Positions 24,601 to 32,301 of a stretch of 38,329 nucleotides of DNA are shown here, one piece after another. The notes beneath the pieces were generated by a model. It did no database searches. It saw nothing but the letters and a program-made list of their open reading frames with translations, and was not told the DNA's origin. Each line of letters begins with the position of its first letter. Position 1 is the first letter of the stretch. Source of the stretch: JAKFYM01 sp964612065. Its GTDB lineage: Bacteria > Bdellovibrionota > UBA1018 > CAIPTA01. Location: positions 1 through 38,329 of the forward strand of contig CAZTCD010000032.1 in the NCBI GenBank assembly GCA_964612065.1, in the 5' to 3' direction. Position numbers and translations under genes: made by a program.

Positions 24601-24895
24601 CGACACCATGCTCACTCCGGATCTGAAACGAGAAGGGCTTATGCGCGAGTTGATCAACCGCGTGCAGCAGCGAAGAAAAGAGATGAAACTCAACCTCACC
24701 GATCGCATCCGGGTACATTTCCAGGCAGGCGGCCTGGCCTCGGAGATTCTCACCGAAGAAGGGAGAACCCCCACTGCCCTCAGCGAGGAAACCCTGGCCA
24801 AAGCGTGGGCAGAGGACAAGAGTGTATCCACGGGAAAAGAGGAGTTTCCCGAGCACGGAGATGCCTGGGTGGCCTTCCGCCTCGAAACCCTGTGA
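21650..24895 (+). CDS. ileS: Isoleucyl-tRNA synthetase, type 2 (eukaryote-like)
   Basis: 1081 residues from ATG 21650; GTG 21641 in frame is an alternative and neither has a clear ribosome-binding site. The class I motifs are HYGH (61-64) and KMSKR (616-620). GRPHYGHLLAGTIKD and RRFGWDCHGLPVE are of the type 2 kind rather than the bacterial type 1. Cysteine pairs before the catalytic core's second half (ICQQC, DCPSC) form a zinc knuckle, and there is no C-terminal four-Cys zinc site as in type 1. The editing CP1 domain contains GDFVSQEDGTGIVHMAPAFGEDD. Type 2 enzymes are often insensitive to mupirocin; that applies here only by analogy. No second ileS is visible in the window. Confidence 0.97.
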   Translation: MSKPAAFFPDFGTEYRFPAMEEAVLEYWKEQRVFDRLLSTKGERKWFGFYDGPPFATGRPHYGHLLAGTIKDMVPRYWTMRGFHVERRFGWDCHGLPVEFEMEKRHNLSGSLAIRAFGVGKFNEACRSIVMEFSGEWRDTVDRMGRWADMDNDYKTMNPEFMESVWWVFAELWKKGLVYQGKKVVPYSWRLTAPLSNFEASQNYKSVQDPAISVLFPLDHAPDEALVAWTTTPWTLPANLGLAVHHDFTYVKYPLLKALSANGKEIRFAWVLRERAKAYEKELDLSREEDEKRGQEMLGWKYLPLFPYYESRKAEGAFRVIAGDFVSQEDGTGIVHMAPAFGEDDFYACQREKIELVDPTDLEGNYTAEVSASPLNLQGKHVKDPETDKLIVKHLKEAGRLLKQETLQHNYPFCERSDTPLIYKAISSWFVAVEKVKARMQEHNKTIHWVPSHIRDGRFGKWLENARDWCISRNRFWGTPIPVWICQQCQHMHVVGSREELDKLAGKHVADLHSHFVDEIVSDCPSCKAKGSLKRTPEVLDCWFESGSMPYAQVHYPFENEAAFKQQFPADFIAEGLDQTRGWFYTLTVLSTALFDRPAFRNVVVNGMVLAEDGKKMSKRLKNYPDPTLILQKYGADALRLYMMKSPAVYGEELRFTERFLVEDMRAVLLPLWNSYNFFVSYANIDGFTPAEAKAAPKVGDRPKIDRWILALLQETEIKVHKEMEAYELSNVFPHLARFLENLTNWYIRMNRSRYWEAKGDSFSADKLSAYATLFEVLDRFGLLLAPYLPFFADYLNAALNQGVAPEKMKTLKNLQSVHERLYSLPAALKTSDFELIQEMAIAQRAILLGRSLRAEARIGLRQPLHKLSLAGLSQEEAGLLRAQEQMVLQELNLKELVFLGDGTGLVVESVKPNLKRLGARLGKKMREVQEELKKWGSKEIAAFEAAGKGTVAGETLEKEDLLIDRKAAEGKCAGALEGMVAELDTMLTPDLKREGLMRELINRVQQRRKEMKLNLTDRIRVHFQAGGLASEILTEEGRTPTALSEETLAKAWAEDKSVSTGKEEFPEHGDAWVAFRLETL

Positions 24896-25914
24896 ACGTG
24901 ATTCAAGGGACTATAGCAGGGCTTTTCCTGTTTGCATTTTCGAGCATTGCTCTAAGTGCCCCAGCCGGCCGCACCGATAATATCTTGGCGGAGATCCTCA
25001 CCTCACGCGATGTGCTCATCAGCGCGGAAAAAAGAGAGGATTGCAGCCCTGGCAGGATTTTCGCCATTTTCTCCCAGAGCGATTCCAGGAAGATCGAGGA
25101 AAAAACGGCCGAACCGATCGGCTTTGCCGAATCTTACGCTCATCATGGTGAGAAGCAGTGCTTGTGCCGAGTGAAGAGCCACACGCAAAGCGCATTGATC
25201 CGGGCCGGCGACTTCGTACAGGCCATCGATCTCACGCGCAAAGAGCATAACCTCCCTGGCCGCAACGATTTGATCCGCGAGGGCCACCGCGAGTTCGCAT
25301 CGTTTTATAAGCCGCTCGTTTACGGCGGATACCTTTTCGGGCAAACCGCCTCCACTCTCGACCGCCGGGAATGGCTCGTGGGCCTTTCTCATATCATGTA
25401 CGGATTGAAAAACGATCTGCAGATCGACGCCACCTACCTTCTCCTTTTTTACAAGGTGGCTATGGGAGGAATCAAATACCGCTTCGTTTCGAATGAGGAC
25501 ATGCGTCTCGCGATCTACGTGCAAGGCGCGCGTTTCCTGGAAACCGGGCAAGGCGCCTGGGCGGCGGAGGCTCACTACGACTCCATCTCCAATTCGAGAG
25601 TGGTAACACACACCAAGCTGAGCTTCACCTCCAAGGTACCAACCTCTGTTTTCCTCACCGACAAGGAAAAGGAAAAAGACAGCTCCGTGGAGCTTTCCAC
25701 GGTTACCGAATGGGTACTGAAGAGCTGGAACCGCCTTCTGCTGGGGCCCAAATTCGTGGCGGGCGATCAGTTTGATCTTGGTTTCAGCTTTTCGTTCATT
25801 TACGTGAGCAATAGTTTCCATGCGGCAGCTAACCTGAGCGCGAATACCGTGAAGCGGTTCGATTTCAAGAACAACCGCCAGACCGTGGGCCTCGATCTTT
25901 TCTGGCGATTTTAA
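24892..25914 (+). CDS. Secreted protein with probable C-terminal beta-barrel
   Basis: 340 residues from a GTG at 24892 that overlaps the ileS stop (GTGA). This start gives a clean signal peptide (GLFLFAFSSIALSA before PAGR); longer starts would bury it inside ileS. The first third of the mature protein is soluble-looking, with three cysteines (EDCSPG, KQCLCR). The remainder has alternating strands such as LAIYVQGARFLE and QFDLGFSFSFIYV, and the protein ends VGLDLFWRF, with a terminal Phe as in outer-membrane barrels. No family was recognised. Tight coupling to ileS is likely a packing effect and says little about function. Confidence 0.7.
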   Translation: MNVIQGTIAGLFLFAFSSIALSAPAGRTDNILAEILTSRDVLISAEKREDCSPGRIFAIFSQSDSRKIEEKTAEPIGFAESYAHHGEKQCLCRVKSHTQSALIRAGDFVQAIDLTRKEHNLPGRNDLIREGHREFASFYKPLVYGGYLFGQTASTLDRREWLVGLSHIMYGLKNDLQIDATYLLLFYKVAMGGIKYRFVSNEDMRLAIYVQGARFLETGQGAWAAEAHYDSISNSRVVTHTKLSFTSKVPTSVFLTDKEKEKDSSVELSTVTEWVLKSWNRLLLGPKFVAGDQFDLGFSFSFIYVSNSFHAAANLSANTVKRFDFKNNRQTVGLDLFWRF

Positions 25915-25921
25915 GAAACGG

Positions 25922-27187
25922 TCAGTTGGTGGCGCAGCTGATCTTATGCCCCAGCTCACACGCCCGATCGAGAGCGGCCTTGGCGCGCTCGGGAGAAGGT
26001 TCCGTGCCCCAGCCGTTTTTGTGCATCCGGGCCAGATCAGCACAGCGCTGGCCTCGCCCGAGATAGCACGCCCTCTCCAGAAGCTGGCGGGCGGTTTCCG
26101 CCCAAAGCTTGGGCTTTCCGCTTTCGTCGCAGAGGAGGGCTGCGGCGTTTCCGCAGGTGCGCCCGTCGCCGGCATTGCATTTCTTCATCATGAGCTGCAG
26201 CTCCTCGGGGAGCGCCTCATTCCCCACGGCCAAATCGGGCGGATATCGTGACCATGGCGGGGTATTTTTCGGAGCTTGAGCCATTTGTCGTACCGATTCG
26301 GCAGATTCACCTGCGATCCCAATCTTCTTGGCTACAACTGTCACCGCAGGAACGGAGTCATGGGCCGGTTGAGCCGGCGCTTTCTCCAAAGTGAGCTCGA
26401 TTCCCAGGCCGTTTCTGGCCCTGAAAGCCAAGGGACAAGTGGCCAGCTTCTTGAGCTCGCAGTGGCGCTCGAACAGCTTCGCGGCTTTTTCGCGTGAAGG
26501 GGCGGGTTCGGGAATCCCATTCGCCACAAATCGCCCGGCCCGGGCGCATCGCTCAGCCTCACCGAGCTCACAGGCCTTGGTATAATACTCGAGCGCTTTT
26601 CCCAAATTCCTGGGAGTGGCGTCGCCTTCCTCGATCATCCCGCCCAGATTTCCGCAAGCCTTGGTCAAACCCTGCTCACAGGCCATGGTGAGCACCGTGA
26701 TCACATTGTGCAAGGCGCCCGGCTCCGCTTTCACGGGATTGAGGGTGGGCGGCATTTTTACCGTATCGCCCGACCAAAGAATCGTTCTTCCATGGGTAAC
26801 CGCATAGTAATTCACGCAGGCATCGGAATCCAAAAGACGGCATCCCAGCTGGAACAGCTCGGCTCCTTTCAGGGAGGAAGCCGTCAATCCCCTTCCGTTG
26901 AGCGCCATCACACCAGCCCTCAGACAGCGGATCGCCTGGCCGAAGCGGCAAGCCTTCTCGTAATACTGAAAGGCCTGGCTCTCATCTTTTGGCACAATCT
27001 TGCCGAGGGCGTAGAGCGCGCCCAGATTTCCGCAGGCAAAGCCATCGTTGGATTCGTCGCAGGATTTTTTCCAACCGGGCAGGAGCTGTTTCACCCGCAC
27101 GGGATTCGGATCCTGAGTGCCTTCATCGCGCTCAGCAAAGGCCAGAACAGGAAGAAAGGCGAAGATTAGAAAAGTAAAACGAAGCAG
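25922..27187 (-). CDS. Secreted cysteine-rich Sel1-like repeat (Hcp-like) protein, probable CTG start
   Basis: The conventional frame from GTG 27100 gives 392 residues with no export signal. The same frame continues upstream to a CTG at 27187 and encodes a textbook signal peptide (Leu-Leu-Arg, a hydrophobic core, then LAFA before ERDEG). There is no ATG, GTG or TTG between 27100 and the upstream stop codon. AGGGGGG lies four bases before the CTG. The mature protein has Sel1-like helical repeats, most with a Cys pair, for example YYEKACRFGQAIRC, YYTKACELGEAERC and LLERACYLGRGQRC, as in Helicobacter Hcp proteins, where each repeat is locked by a disulfide. Such proteins act as periplasmic or secreted binding scaffolds. 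It is third in a minus-strand run with an oligopeptidase and a methyltransferase. Confidence 0.75.
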   Translation of the reverse strand: MLRFTFLIFAFLPVLAFAERDEGTQDPNPVRVKQLLPGWKKSCDESNDGFACGNLGALYALGKIVPKDESQAFQYYEKACRFGQAIRCLRAGVMALNGRGLTASSLKGAELFQLGCRLLDSDACVNYYAVTHGRTILWSGDTVKMPPTLNPVKAEPGALHNVITVLTMACEQGLTKACGNLGGMIEEGDATPRNLGKALEYYTKACELGEAERCARAGRFVANGIPEPAPSREKAAKLFERHCELKKLATCPLAFRARNGLGIELTLEKAPAQPAHDSVPAVTVVAKKIGIAGESAESVRQMAQAPKNTPPWSRYPPDLAVGNEALPEELQLMMKKCNAGDGRTCGNAAALLCDESGKPKLWAETARQLLERACYLGRGQRCADLARMHKNGWGTEPSPERAKAALDRACELGHKISCATN

Positions 27188-27205
27188 GCAGCCCCCCTGC
27201 TTTGA

Positions 27206-27973
27206 TTATCTCACACGAAACACTCGAAGAGAAAGTGGCCACGACACGGTCTTGGGTAAGGCTTGATTTCCCCAGGCTTTCTGCAGCCCGGGAATGAGCG
27301 AATGGCGAGGATCTTCGCCTTTTTCTTTCACATACTTCTGGAGCGCGCTCCAGGTGCCTAGGTAGCCGATGAGGTCGGGCATCAGCCATTCCGCATGCAT
27401 CGTGCAATCCGGAACCTCTCCCGCTCCCAGCTCCGGAAAGGGAAAGCGTTCATTCCGGTAACCCTCTTCCACCAGCTTTCTTTCCTTCTCCCAAAAAGGC
27501 CCAAGAATATCGCGATAGAGCCGCATCACGGCTGCGTCCACTTCCGGGCTGATCTCCGCCAATTCATAGCACCATACCGCCAGCAAGCAGGATGGTTTGG
27601 CCACCCGCCTGCATTCTTCGAAAAACGCCTCCTGGCGAAACCAGTGAAAAGCTTGAGCCACGGTGATGAGGTCCACGCTTTCGCGCTCCAACCCGCTATC
27701 TTCGGCGGTGGCTCTCCGGTATTCCACCTTCTCGTGGGGCACGGCCTGAGCCAGTTGTTTGTCGGAGGGATCCGTGGCCATCACCTTGGCAAAAAAAGGA
27801 GCCAAAGCCACGGCCGCCTGGCCGTTTCCCGCACCACAATCCCAGGCCAGCTCGTGCTGCTCACAGAGCCTCGATAGCTGGCGAAAGAGGGCCGCAGGAT
27901 AATGGGGCCGATAGCGGGCATAATCGCCCGCCTGAGTGGAAAAGAGGTCCTTAAACTCCTCGCCCCCGCTCAC
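27206..27973 (-). CDS. Class I SAM-dependent methyltransferase
   Basis: 255 residues from a GTG that overlaps the oligopeptidase stop (GTGA). Motif I reads WDCGAGNGQAAVAL, followed by VMATDPSDKQL (acidic ribose-binding loop) and VDLITVAQAFHWF, as in the methyltransferase-11 group that includes trans-aconitate methyltransferase-like proteins. The AQAFHWF block is typical of the UbiE/SmtA-like subset. The C-terminal part (after about residue 150) would form the substrate cap and gives no clue to the substrate. It is cytosolic with no signal peptide. Coupling to a secreted peptidase gene does not define its role. Confidence 0.88.
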   Translation of the reverse strand: MSGGEEFKDLFSTQAGDYARYRPHYPAALFRQLSRLCEQHELAWDCGAGNGQAAVALAPFFAKVMATDPSDKQLAQAVPHEKVEYRRATAEDSGLERESVDLITVAQAFHWFRQEAFFEECRRVAKPSCLLAVWCYELAEISPEVDAAVMRLYRDILGPFWEKERKLVEEGYRNERFPFPELGAGEVPDCTMHAEWLMPDLIGYLGTWSALQKYVKEKGEDPRHSLIPGLQKAWGNQALPKTVSWPLSLRVFRVR

Positions 27974-30063
27974 TTCAATTGCCCGTCGAGCAGAAGGTAA
28001 AAGGACTGCTCCATCGCCGTCTGCTTCAGCGACTCGAAGCGCCCGGAAGCCCCCCCGTGTCCGGCTTCCATCTCGGTGAACAGAAGCACCAGGCTGTCTC
28101 CCTTACGCAGCTTACGCAGCTTTGCCGCCCATTTCGTAGGCTCCCAATATTGCACTTGAGAATCGTGCAGGCCCGAGGTGATCAGTATATGCGGATAAGC
28201 CTGGGCCTTCACATTGTCGTAGGGTGAATAAGAGGCCATATAATCGTACTGAGCTTTGTCCCTGGGGTCTCCCCATTCATCATACTCGGAAGTGGTCAGG
28301 GGAATACTGTCGTCGAGCATGGTGGTAAGCACGTCTACAAAGGGCACACCCGCATTGATGCCACGGAAAAGATCCGGGCGCATATTCGCCACGGCCCCCA
28401 TCAACAGGCCACCGGCGCTTGCTCCTTCGGCATAAACCCGCTTGGGGTCAGCGTACTTTTCCTTCACGAGAGCGTCCGTTACGTCGATGAAATCCGTGAA
28501 CGTATTCATCTTCTTCCGGAGCTTGCCGTCATCGTACCAATGGCGCCCCATTTCCTGCCCGCCCCGGATGTGGGCCATGGCATAAACGAAACCCCGGTCG
28601 AGCAGGCTGATAATGTCCCGCTGAAACCAGGGCTCCATGCTGGCCCCATAGGAGCCGTATCCATACACGAGCATCGGATGGGCGGCGTTCCGCTGAAAGC
28701 CTTTCTTGTACACCAGAGAAACTGGCACCTTGGTGCCATCTCGGGCCGTTGCCCAGAAACGCTCGCTCTCATATTGAGAGGGATCGAAGGTGGGCACCTC
28801 CTGCTGCTTGCGCTGCTCGCTTTTTCCGGAAACAAAATAGTAGTCGAAAATCGTATAGGGACGATTCAGGCTCTCGTACCGGTAGCGCAGGAAGCCGGAA
28901 TCGTATTCAGGATTCGCATCCACGCTGGCCACGAAAACCGGATCGGGAAAGGAAATGAGCGTGCCTTTCTTCGAGGCGCGGTCCACCACGTGCAGTAGAG
29001 TTTGCCCGTCTTTTCTTTCCGAAAGCACATAGTGGGTTTTGAAAAAGGTGGCACCTTCCAGGAGCACATCTTTTCTGTGCTTCACCACCTCCACCCAGCG
29101 CGCCTTGGGGGTGGCCGTGCGGGGCGCCCTCATCAGGCGGAAGTTTTTGGCGTTCCAATTGGTCACGATATAGAAACCATCGCCCCCATCTTCGAGAGCA
29201 TATTCGTGCTTGGGTTCGCGGGGATGGAACACCTGTGGCGAATCAAAGGGCTTATTGGCATCGAGATAGCGCCACTCGTTGGACAGAGTGGAATAGGAGG
29301 CGATGAAAAGAAAAGCATCAGTGCGGGAACGGGATACACCCACGCCGAAGGTTTCGTCTTTCTCTTCGTAAACCATCTCCCCCTGGTCACCACCGGCCTG
29401 CGCCCGATAAACCCATTGCGCCCGCAAGGTTTCCGGATGCTGTTTCACATAGAAGAAGGTTTTCGAATCGTTGGCCCATTCCGCGTTGCCGGTGGTTTTT
29501 TCGATCGGGCGGCCGATAATCTTTTTGGTTTCCAGATCGAGCACGTAAAGATCATAAAAACGCCGCCCTTGAAAATCGGCGGCATAGATCAGCTTCTTTG
29601 AATCCGGGCTGATTTCGGGAAATGGAACAGAAGTGTAGTCCTTGCCCTTGGCGAGCTCATTTACATCGAGGAGAATTTCCTCGGGTGCCTGCAAGGAACC
29701 TTTGCGGCGAGCGTAGATGGGATATTCTTTTCCCGGCTCATAGCGGCGGTAGTAAAAGTACCCGCGCAACAGGAAGGGATAGGAAGAATCATCCTGCTTC
29801 ACTCGCGCCTTGAGCTCACCCAGAACTTTCTCCCGAAGCTCCTTCACCGGGGAAAGCACTTTCTCCAGATAGTCGTTCTCGGCTTTGAGGTACGAGATCA
29901 CCTCCGGATTCTCCCGCTCCTTCATCCAGAACCAGGGATCCACCCTCTTTTCCCCATGGGCTTCCAGGGTATAGGGGCGCTCGGCCGGAGTTGGAGGAGA
30001 GGGTAAGCGGGCGCAGCTGTCCAGTGCGGTGATCATCAAGGCTCCCAAAACGATTTTTCTCAT
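27970..30063 (-). CDS. ptrB: Oligopeptidase B-type serine peptidase (S9A) with export signal
   Basis: 697 residues. The N-terminal beta-propeller carries the family openers PYTLEAHGEKRVDPWFW and LKAENDYLEKVL. The alpha/beta-hydrolase part holds S549 in GASAGG, D634 in GLHDSQV and H669 in EAGHGG. The context matches oligopeptidase B, which cleaves short peptides after Arg/Lys. Unlike the cytosolic E. coli protein, it starts with MRKIVLGALMITALDSC, a signal sequence that could be cut at Cys18 as a lipoprotein, although Asp at -2 is unusual. It is therefore probably periplasmic. It is divergent from thyA across 74 bases and leads a minus-strand run with a methyltransferase and a Sel1-repeat protein. 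Confidence 0.93.
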   Translation of the reverse strand: MRKIVLGALMITALDSCARLPSPPTPAERPYTLEAHGEKRVDPWFWMKERENPEVISYLKAENDYLEKVLSPVKELREKVLGELKARVKQDDSSYPFLLRGYFYYRRYEPGKEYPIYARRKGSLQAPEEILLDVNELAKGKDYTSVPFPEISPDSKKLIYAADFQGRRFYDLYVLDLETKKIIGRPIEKTTGNAEWANDSKTFFYVKQHPETLRAQWVYRAQAGGDQGEMVYEEKDETFGVGVSRSRTDAFLFIASYSTLSNEWRYLDANKPFDSPQVFHPREPKHEYALEDGGDGFYIVTNWNAKNFRLMRAPRTATPKARWVEVVKHRKDVLLEGATFFKTHYVLSERKDGQTLLHVVDRASKKGTLISFPDPVFVASVDANPEYDSGFLRYRYESLNRPYTIFDYYFVSGKSEQRKQQEVPTFDPSQYESERFWATARDGTKVPVSLVYKKGFQRNAAHPMLVYGYGSYGASMEPWFQRDIISLLDRGFVYAMAHIRGGQEMGRHWYDDGKLRKKMNTFTDFIDVTDALVKEKYADPKRVYAEGASAGGLLMGAVANMRPDLFRGINAGVPFVDVLTTMLDDSIPLTTSEYDEWGDPRDKAQYDYMASYSPYDNVKAQAYPHILITSGLHDSQVQYWEPTKWAAKLRKLRKGDSLVLLFTEMEAGHGGASGRFESLKQTAMEQSFYLLLDGQLK

Positions 30064-30137
30064 AGTGTCAGGCTACTTTATGAAGCGCGCTCGCGTCAAA
30101 AATTGACTTCGGCCCCGAGATCGATTCAGATAAAAAC

Positions 30138-30956
30138 ATGCGCGCCTATCTTGATTTACTGGAAACCATACTCGAAAAAGGCGCCCCCAAAACAGATCGC
30201 ACCGGCACCGGCACACTGAGCATCTTCGGCCACCAGATGCGCTTCGATCTGGAAAAAGGTTTTCCTGCCCTCACCACCAAAAAGCTGCACCTGCGCTCTA
30301 TCATTCACGAGCTCCTTTGGTTTCTGAGGGGCGATACGAATATCCAGTACCTGAAGGACAACAAAGTCACGATCTGGGATGAGTGGGCCGATGAGAACGG
30401 CAATTTGGGTCCCGTATATGGCTCGCAATGGCGCTCCTGGAAAACCACCGATGGCCGCGTGATCGATCAGATCCAGCAACTTCTGGATGGGTTGAAAAAC
30501 AATCCCGATTCCCGCCGCCATATTGTTAGCGCCTGGAATCCCGGCGAGGTGGACAAAATGGCGCTGCCTCCCTGCCATGCCCTATTTCAATTCTATGTGG
30601 CTCCTGCCGGTGGTTCGAGCCAGAAGCGCGGCCGGTTGAGCTGCCAGCTTTACCAGCGAAGCGCGGATGTATTTCTCGGTGTGCCCTTCAATATTGCCAG
30701 CTATGCCCTGCTCACGATGATGATTGCGCAGGTTTGCGAGTTCGAGCTCGGGGATTTCGTACATACCCTGGGCGACGCTCACCTCTACCTGAACCACCTC
30801 GATCAGGCGAAGCTTCAGCTCAGCCGGGAAACTCGCTCGCTTCCCACCATGAAGCTGAATCCTGCGGTAAAGGACCTTTTCTCCTTCAAGTACGAAGACT
30901 TCACTCTCGAAGGCTACGATCCCCATCCGGCGATCAAGGCCCCCATCGCGGTTTAA
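30138..30956 (+). CDS. thyA: Thymidylate synthase ThyA
   Basis: 272 residues. It makes dTMP from dUMP using methylene-tetrahydrofolate. The N-terminal DRTGTGTLSIFG phosphate-binding loop, the catalytic C146 in PPCHALFQFY (same number as in E. coli), the CQLYQRSADVFLG block and the C-terminal PIAV are all present. It is eight residues longer than the E. coli enzyme, explained by a short insert (APAGGSSQKRG) between the strand after C146 and LSCQLYQRS. folA follows after six bases, so dihydrofolate made here can be recycled by the next enzyme. No strong ribosome-binding site is seen. Confidence 0.98.
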   Translation: MRAYLDLLETILEKGAPKTDRTGTGTLSIFGHQMRFDLEKGFPALTTKKLHLRSIIHELLWFLRGDTNIQYLKDNKVTIWDEWADENGNLGPVYGSQWRSWKTTDGRVIDQIQQLLDGLKNNPDSRRHIVSAWNPGEVDKMALPPCHALFQFYVAPAGGSSQKRGRLSCQLYQRSADVFLGVPFNIASYALLTMMIAQVCEFELGDFVHTLGDAHLYLNHLDQAKLQLSRETRSLPTMKLNPAVKDLFSFKYEDFTLEGYDPHPAIKAPIAV

Positions 30957-30962
30957 TGCATT

Positions 30963-31469
30963 ATGGCAATCCTTAGCTTGATCGTAGCAATGAGCGAAAA
31001 CCGGGTGATCGGGCAAGACAATCACCTTCCCTGGAATATTCCGGAAGACCTCAAACGCTTCAAGCAGATCACCCTGGGCCATCCCATCGTGATGGGACGC
31101 AAAACTTTTGAAAGCATTGGTAAACCTTTACCAAAGCGGACCAATATCGTGGTGACTCGCGACAAGAACTACCGGGTAGAGGGTGGAGCCGTTTGCCATT
31201 CCCTGGAAGAAGCTCTCGACTGGGCCAGGCGCTCTGAAGGAGCCGAGGAGATCTTCGTGATCGGCGGGGCCGAGATCTTCAAGCTCGCCATCCCACTGGC
31301 CGGCCGCATTTATCTTACGGAAGTGCTTTGGCCCTTCGAAGGCGACACCTTTCTACCGCCTATACCGGAAGAGCAGTTCCGGGAAATCCGCACCGAAAAG
31401 CTCTCCGACTCTCCGGAAGCCGTTTTGCGGGTGCTGGAGCGAAAGCAGCTAGAGCTTGCTTGGAGCTGA
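30963..31469 (+). CDS. folA: Dihydrofolate reductase
   Basis: 168 residues. It shows the standard fold markers: NRVIGQDNHLPWNIPEDL with the active-site acid D29, GRKTFESIGKPLPKR for NADPH binding, and EEIFVIGGAEIF. The gene starts six bases after thyA, the classic pairing in which DHFR regenerates the folate oxidised by ThyA. Length is close to E. coli FolA (159). No inserts or missing active-site residues. The stretch after it (31470-31540) shows no convincing terminator. Confidence 0.97.
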   Translation: MAILSLIVAMSENRVIGQDNHLPWNIPEDLKRFKQITLGHPIVMGRKTFESIGKPLPKRTNIVVTRDKNYRVEGGAVCHSLEEALDWARRSEGAEEIFVIGGAEIFKLAIPLAGRIYLTEVLWPFEGDTFLPPIPEEQFREIRTEKLSDSPEAVLRVLERKQLELAWS

Positions 31470-31540
31470 ACAGCCTTTGATCGATTCGCTCAGCTTAAAC
31501 TAACCCCTCCCCGCACCCTCTCTTCAGGTATACTCAACCC

Positions 31541-32242
31541 ATGAAAGCCAAAGCGCCTAAAGGATATAGGCTTCTCGTGGTGGCCCATCCCGACGACGAA
31601 ACCATTTTTTTCTCCGGGCCCCTTCTCACCAAGCGGGATCTTCCCTGGCATCTTGTGTGCCTCACCGACGGCAATGCCGACGGCAGAGGAGAAGAAAGGC
31701 ATCAGGAACTTTTGCAAGCCGCTCGCTTGCTGGGAGTGAAAGCCGTGAGCCACTGGAACTATCCTGATATTTACCCCGACCGCCTTCCGGCCGATGAAAT
31801 CGCGCAAAAAATCCGGGAGCTGGTGAAAGAAAACGGAATGCCTAAAGAAGTATTCACCCATGGCCCCATGGGCGAATACGGCCACCCCCACCACCAGGAC
31901 GCCTGCCTAGCCACTCACCGAGCTTTTGGGCCTAAAATGAAGATCTACTCCCCTGCTTGGAACTGCGCTGCCGAGTTCGCGATTCAGCTCACTCCAGCGC
32001 AGTATAAAAAGAAAACGTTCGCCTTCAGCGAGATCTACCGGAAGGAAACGTCGCGCTTTCTGAACATCCTGCCGAATATGGCGGTGGAAAGTTTTCGCCG
32101 TTTCACTTCAGGAGAAGTGGAAGCCGTGGCAGGCTTCTTCCGCCACGAAAGAAGCCTGAGCCCCAAGGAGCTCAAAGAGCATTCCTGGGCCGCGAAGATG
32201 CTGCCGGATTTGAGAGCGAAGCTCGAGACCAGGCTGTTTTAG
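31541..32242 (+). CDS. PIG-L/LmbE-family deacetylase
   Basis: 233 residues. AHPDDE (15-20) is the zinc-binding and catalytic motif of the family, and HGPMGEYGHPHHQD supplies the downstream His ligands. Family members remove N-acetyl groups from amino-sugars or related small molecules, as in GPI-anchor, mycothiol and bacillithiol synthesis. The substrate here cannot be told, and no thiol-synthesis partner gene is visible. It has no signal peptide and so is cytosolic. A possible TATACT -10 box lies at 31529-31534 but without a clear -35. It converges with the radical SAM gene 59 bases downstream, in a gap holding a 12-base palindrome at 32248-32259. Confidence 0.9.
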   Translation: MKAKAPKGYRLLVVAHPDDETIFFSGPLLTKRDLPWHLVCLTDGNADGRGEERHQELLQAARLLGVKAVSHWNYPDIYPDRLPADEIAQKIRELVKENGMPKEVFTHGPMGEYGHPHHQDACLATHRAFGPKMKIYSPAWNCAAEFAIQLTPAQYKKKTFAFSEIYRKETSRFLNILPNMAVESFRRFTSGEVEAVAGFFRHERSLSPKELKEHSWAAKMLPDLRAKLETRLF

Positions 32243-32301
32243 GGCCCGGCCTTAAGGCCACTGTACCGATTCGCAACGCACGGGCGGCGGCGAAATCGCT
32301 G

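Noticed and set aside
32248..32259. GGCCTTAAGGCC palindrome as a terminator between two convergent genes
   Set aside because: It has no loop and no T-run; a 12-base perfect palindrome can arise by chance in this composition.
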